Positions 61,733 through 64,000 of a stretch of 64,000 nucleotides of DNA are shown here, in pieces; position 1 is the first letter of the stretch, and every line of letters begins with the position of its first letter. Source of the DNA: Reclinomonas americana ATCC 50394 (Eukaryota; Jakobida; Jakobea; Jakobida); assembly GCA_048213135.1 (NCBI GenBank), contig PS015016.1:1-64000 (forward strand), in the 5' to 3' direction. The notes beneath the pieces are model-generated. The model was not told where the DNA came from and ran no database searches. It worked only from the letters and a program-made list of their open reading frames with translations. Made by a program: the position numbers and the translations under genes.

Positions 61733-63875
61733 ATGGCATCGTCACCCCGATCGCCACCGTCGCTGAGCCGCTCCACACCACGCTCTCCACCAGCCGCGTC
61801 CTCGGTTCGCTCACCATCCTCCCTCGGCAGCGGGAGTGGGAGTGGAGGCGGCTCGCCACCACGATCTGCACGACAAGGCGCCTCGCCCAGCGCCAATGTG
61901 GCAGCCGCCGCAGCTGTGGCCGCAGCTGCATCGCCGGCGACCACCGACGGCAACGCAGCACGTCGAGCCAATCAACTCTTGACTGCGGCAGTGGAGCGAT
62001 GTCGACGCGGCAGCAAAGAGGTGCGTGGATTGGCGCGCACTCTTCAACAATCATCTTCAGTCTCACTTCTCTCTCTGTGTGTAGGTGGATCTGTCGATGA
62101 AAGCACTGGGCGGTTTGCCGATTGGAGAGAAGCGTCTGCAGGAGGCATGCAAGCAGCTGTCATCTCTCGACGTGCAACGACTGAACATGTCGGGTGTATC
62201 TGGTATTGAATACTTCGTCTCTCTCACACACACGCGCGTGTGTGCACTGCTCTCACGCCTGGCTCGTGGCAGTGTTTGTGCGAAACTCGCTGGGAGACAC
62301 GCAGGCGCGCCTCATTGCACGATCGTTTTCTCGACTGACGACTCTGGTGATCTCCAACAACGAGGTCCGTCTTCTTCCTCTGTCATGCTCGCTCTCGCCC
62401 TTGTGCATGCTGATGGTGAGACGCCACATTGCAGATCTCGTTCGAGGGCGTGCGCTTCCTGGCCACCGGCTGCCCAAACCTCACCCATCTGGATGTTGCG
62501 TCGCGCTTCATGCCACGCACTCCAGCTGCCCCTCACCGGTCACTCACTCGGCGTGCGACCTCAGATATCGTACAACATCATCGCATGCGACGGTGTCAAG
62601 GAACTGGCATCGCGACTGCCGCACCTGACCTGGCTCGACGTGCGAGGCAACGATGTCGGCAACGATGGCGCCGCTGTTATCGGCGAACAGATGCCTCAAC
62701 TTCGTTTTCTGAGTATCGAATGTTGCGTGGGGTTTTTTGTGGGTGCCTCCGATCCATCGTGGTGCTAACACCTGCTGCGGGTCGGTGCAGCCAATGTGAT
62801 TGGCACGGTCGGCACCATGGCTCTCGCCAAGCTGTGCAACTTGACAGAGCTGAGTCTCAGTGGCAACTCGATCGGCGACGGCGGCTGCTACGTTCTCGGG
62901 CGCACCTCGTCTCCACTCAAGAAGCTCAACATGTTGCGTTGCACGTCAAGTGTGCGCAGCTCATAGCCTGTCACTCACACGCGTGCATGTGCCATTGCAG
63001 ATCATGTATGTGTGCATATCGTGCCTTCATCATCACCGTTCTCCTCACGATGCTCACTTGCGCAGACAATGTCGTCACACACACTGGCCTGATCGACGTG
63101 CTGCGCTTACTCACCATGCTTTCGTCGCTGAATCTGCGAGGTTGCGAGATCGGTCCCTCGGCCGGCTACGCGATCCAGGAGTACTTGTCGCCGCACCTGA
63201 CCGACCTGGACCTGGCCTACAACAACCTGAACGACTCGAGCATGGAAGACATGGCGGTGGGAGCCACGACGACACTCATCGGATTGCGCACGCTTGTTCT
63301 GCGCGGCAACAGCATCGCTGACGAGGGTGCCAAGCATTTGGCACAATTCCAACAGCTCACCACCCTCGACATCTCCTGCAATCCCGTGGGAGCAGCGGGT
63401 GTGGCGGCTCTTGGCCGCGGTCTGACACGACTCAAGACACTACACATTGGGGAGGTGAAGTGGGCCTGGGACTGTGCAGCGGAGCTGGCACGCGGTCGAT
63501 GGACGTCCACGCTGCGAACGTTGGATGTGCGTGGCACGTTTGATTTGAGTGACGGCGAGGCGAGGCTCATGCTCGAGTGCTCCAACCTCACCGCCCTCAA
63601 CATTTCCTGTTGCGTCGCATCTTCTTGCTTGTCTCTCTGCTTGTGTATATTCACGGCATGCTTCTATTTTCTGCAGCCACGGGAGTCTCACGGAATGCCG
63701 CACGCGGTCTGGCCATGCAGCTGCCGCTGCTGGTCAAACTTGATACCACCGACGGTTTGCAACCAGTGCCCGTGTGCAGTGGCGCTCCGTCTGCTCCTCA
63801 CCTTCTACGCCCGCAGAGGAGATTCGTCTGGCTGCGCAGCCGTATTTGGCACTCAACTACGAACCGTTCCGTTGA
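61733..63875 (+). CDS. Leucine-rich-repeat protein (RanGAP/RI-like repeats)
   Basis: Start MASSPRSPPSLSRSTPRSPP, a Ser/Pro-rich disordered N-terminus with an Ala tract. ANQLLTAAVERCRRGSKE leads to VDLSMKALGGLPIGEKRLQE and LRRs, each usually split by an intron right after the L-x-L-x-x-N segment. Repeats include LTTLVISNNE, LTHLD/ISYNIIACDGV, LTWLDVRGNDVGNDGAAVIG, LRFLSIE/SNVIGTVGTMAL, LTELSLSGNSIGDGGCYVLG, LSSLNLRGCEIGPSAGYAIQ, LTDLDLAYNNLNDSSMEDMA, LRTLVLRGNSIADEGAKHLA and LTTLDISCNPVGAAGVAALG. They are the 28-residue cytosolic type with 'G-A-x-A-L' helices. No NACHT or other domain is seen. Four or more introns use GTTGCGT donors (62488, 62721, 63608). The last exon as modelled ends EEIRLAAQPYLALNYEPFR-stop at 63875. 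Alternatively an intron starting GTATTT near 63843 joins a helical exon FLIERARSVLLSAQRKQQL that runs off the window. Confidence 0.75.
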
Positions 63876-64000
63876 TTGTTGCACTCGTTGCTGTGCGATG
63901 GTGCTGACTCTCCGCTCCGCAGCTTCCTCATCGAACGTGCCCGCTCGGTGCTGCTGTCTGCACAACGAAAACAACAGCTGATCAGCAGCGGCAGCAGTAG
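63876..64000. other. End of window: 3' spacer or last LRR exon
   Basis: Either 3' flank or, if acceptor CTCCGCAG at about 63923 is used, a further exon of the LRR gene (FLIERARSVLLSAQRKQQL...). Not decidable from the window. Confidence 0.4.

Overview
The window is nuclear DNA of a unicellular, probably flagellated eukaryote that I cannot name. The evidence is a high density of short GT-AG introns (mostly 50-110 nt), mitochondrially targeted proteins, Rab/SNARE trafficking genes, a cilium-type NME5 nucleoside diphosphate kinase, tRNA synthetases of eukaryotic type and many (CA)n/(CT)n microsatellites. GC content is moderately high and intergenic spacers are tiny. All gene models below were built by hand from reading frames plus GT-AG junctions that keep the frame; they are inferences from sequence, not transcript-supported.

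Layout. 0.2-10.3 kb (-): a giant secreted/surface beta-helix repeat protein with roughly 35-40 introns, running off the left end. 10.5-13.2 kb (+): a low-complexity poly-Q/poly-P protein. 13.4-14.4 (-): NME5/RSP23-like. 14.5-15.4 (+): N-acetyltransferase NAA50. 15.5-16.5 (-): unknown His/Pro/Ala-rich protein. 17.3-18.7 (-): type II membrane putative glycosyltransferase. 18.7-21.8 (+): long-chain acyl-CoA synthetase. 21.8-24.4 (-): DHH-family phosphoesterase-like protein. 24.5-27.5 (+): Pet127 mitochondrial RNA-processing factor. 27.5-28.1 (-): CDC25/YCH1-like rhodanese.

28.39-40.64 kb: a 12.25-kb DNA transposon, the most interesting object here. It has a perfect 9-bp target-site duplication (ATTTTTGTC), perfect 19-bp terminal inverted repeats plus an inner 12-bp inverted repeat, and one gene of about 3,000 residues with many introns. 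This gene combines Cys-rich modules, a possible P/THAP9-like DDE transposase core, a double CCHC zinc knuckle and a C-terminal YqaJ/lambda-exonuclease-type nuclease. It landed 47 bp upstream of the Rab escort protein start codon.

40.7-43.4 (+): Rab escort protein. 43.5-46.0 (-): cytosolic PheRS beta subunit. 46.3-48.3 (-): organellar-type AsnRS. 48.3-49.0: spacer with a dispersed 20-bp motif. 49.0-50.4 (-): GT8-like protein without a recognisable DxD. 50.6-51.4 (+): Qa-SNARE ending in a CaaX box instead of a membrane anchor. 51.5-54.4 (-): VPS9-domain Rab GEF. 54.5-55.6 (+): probable tRNA-splicing endonuclease accessory subunit. 55.6-56.6 (-): helix-hairpin-helix DNA-glycosylase-like protein. 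56.7-61.6 (+): IPT/TIG-repeat type I membrane protein. 61.7-63.9 (+): leucine-rich-repeat protein.

Genes mostly alternate in strand, giving head-to-head pairs with 46-200 bp between start codons and tail-to-tail pairs as close as 3 bp, so most promoters must be bidirectional. They do not form one pathway; themes are membrane traffic (REP, VPS9 GEF, SNARE), translation and tRNA maturation (PheRS, AsnRS, Sen-like), mitochondrial RNA (Pet127) and cell surface (beta-helix and TIG proteins). A recurrent unusual 5' splice site, (A/T)|GTTGCGT, appears in many genes including the transposon.
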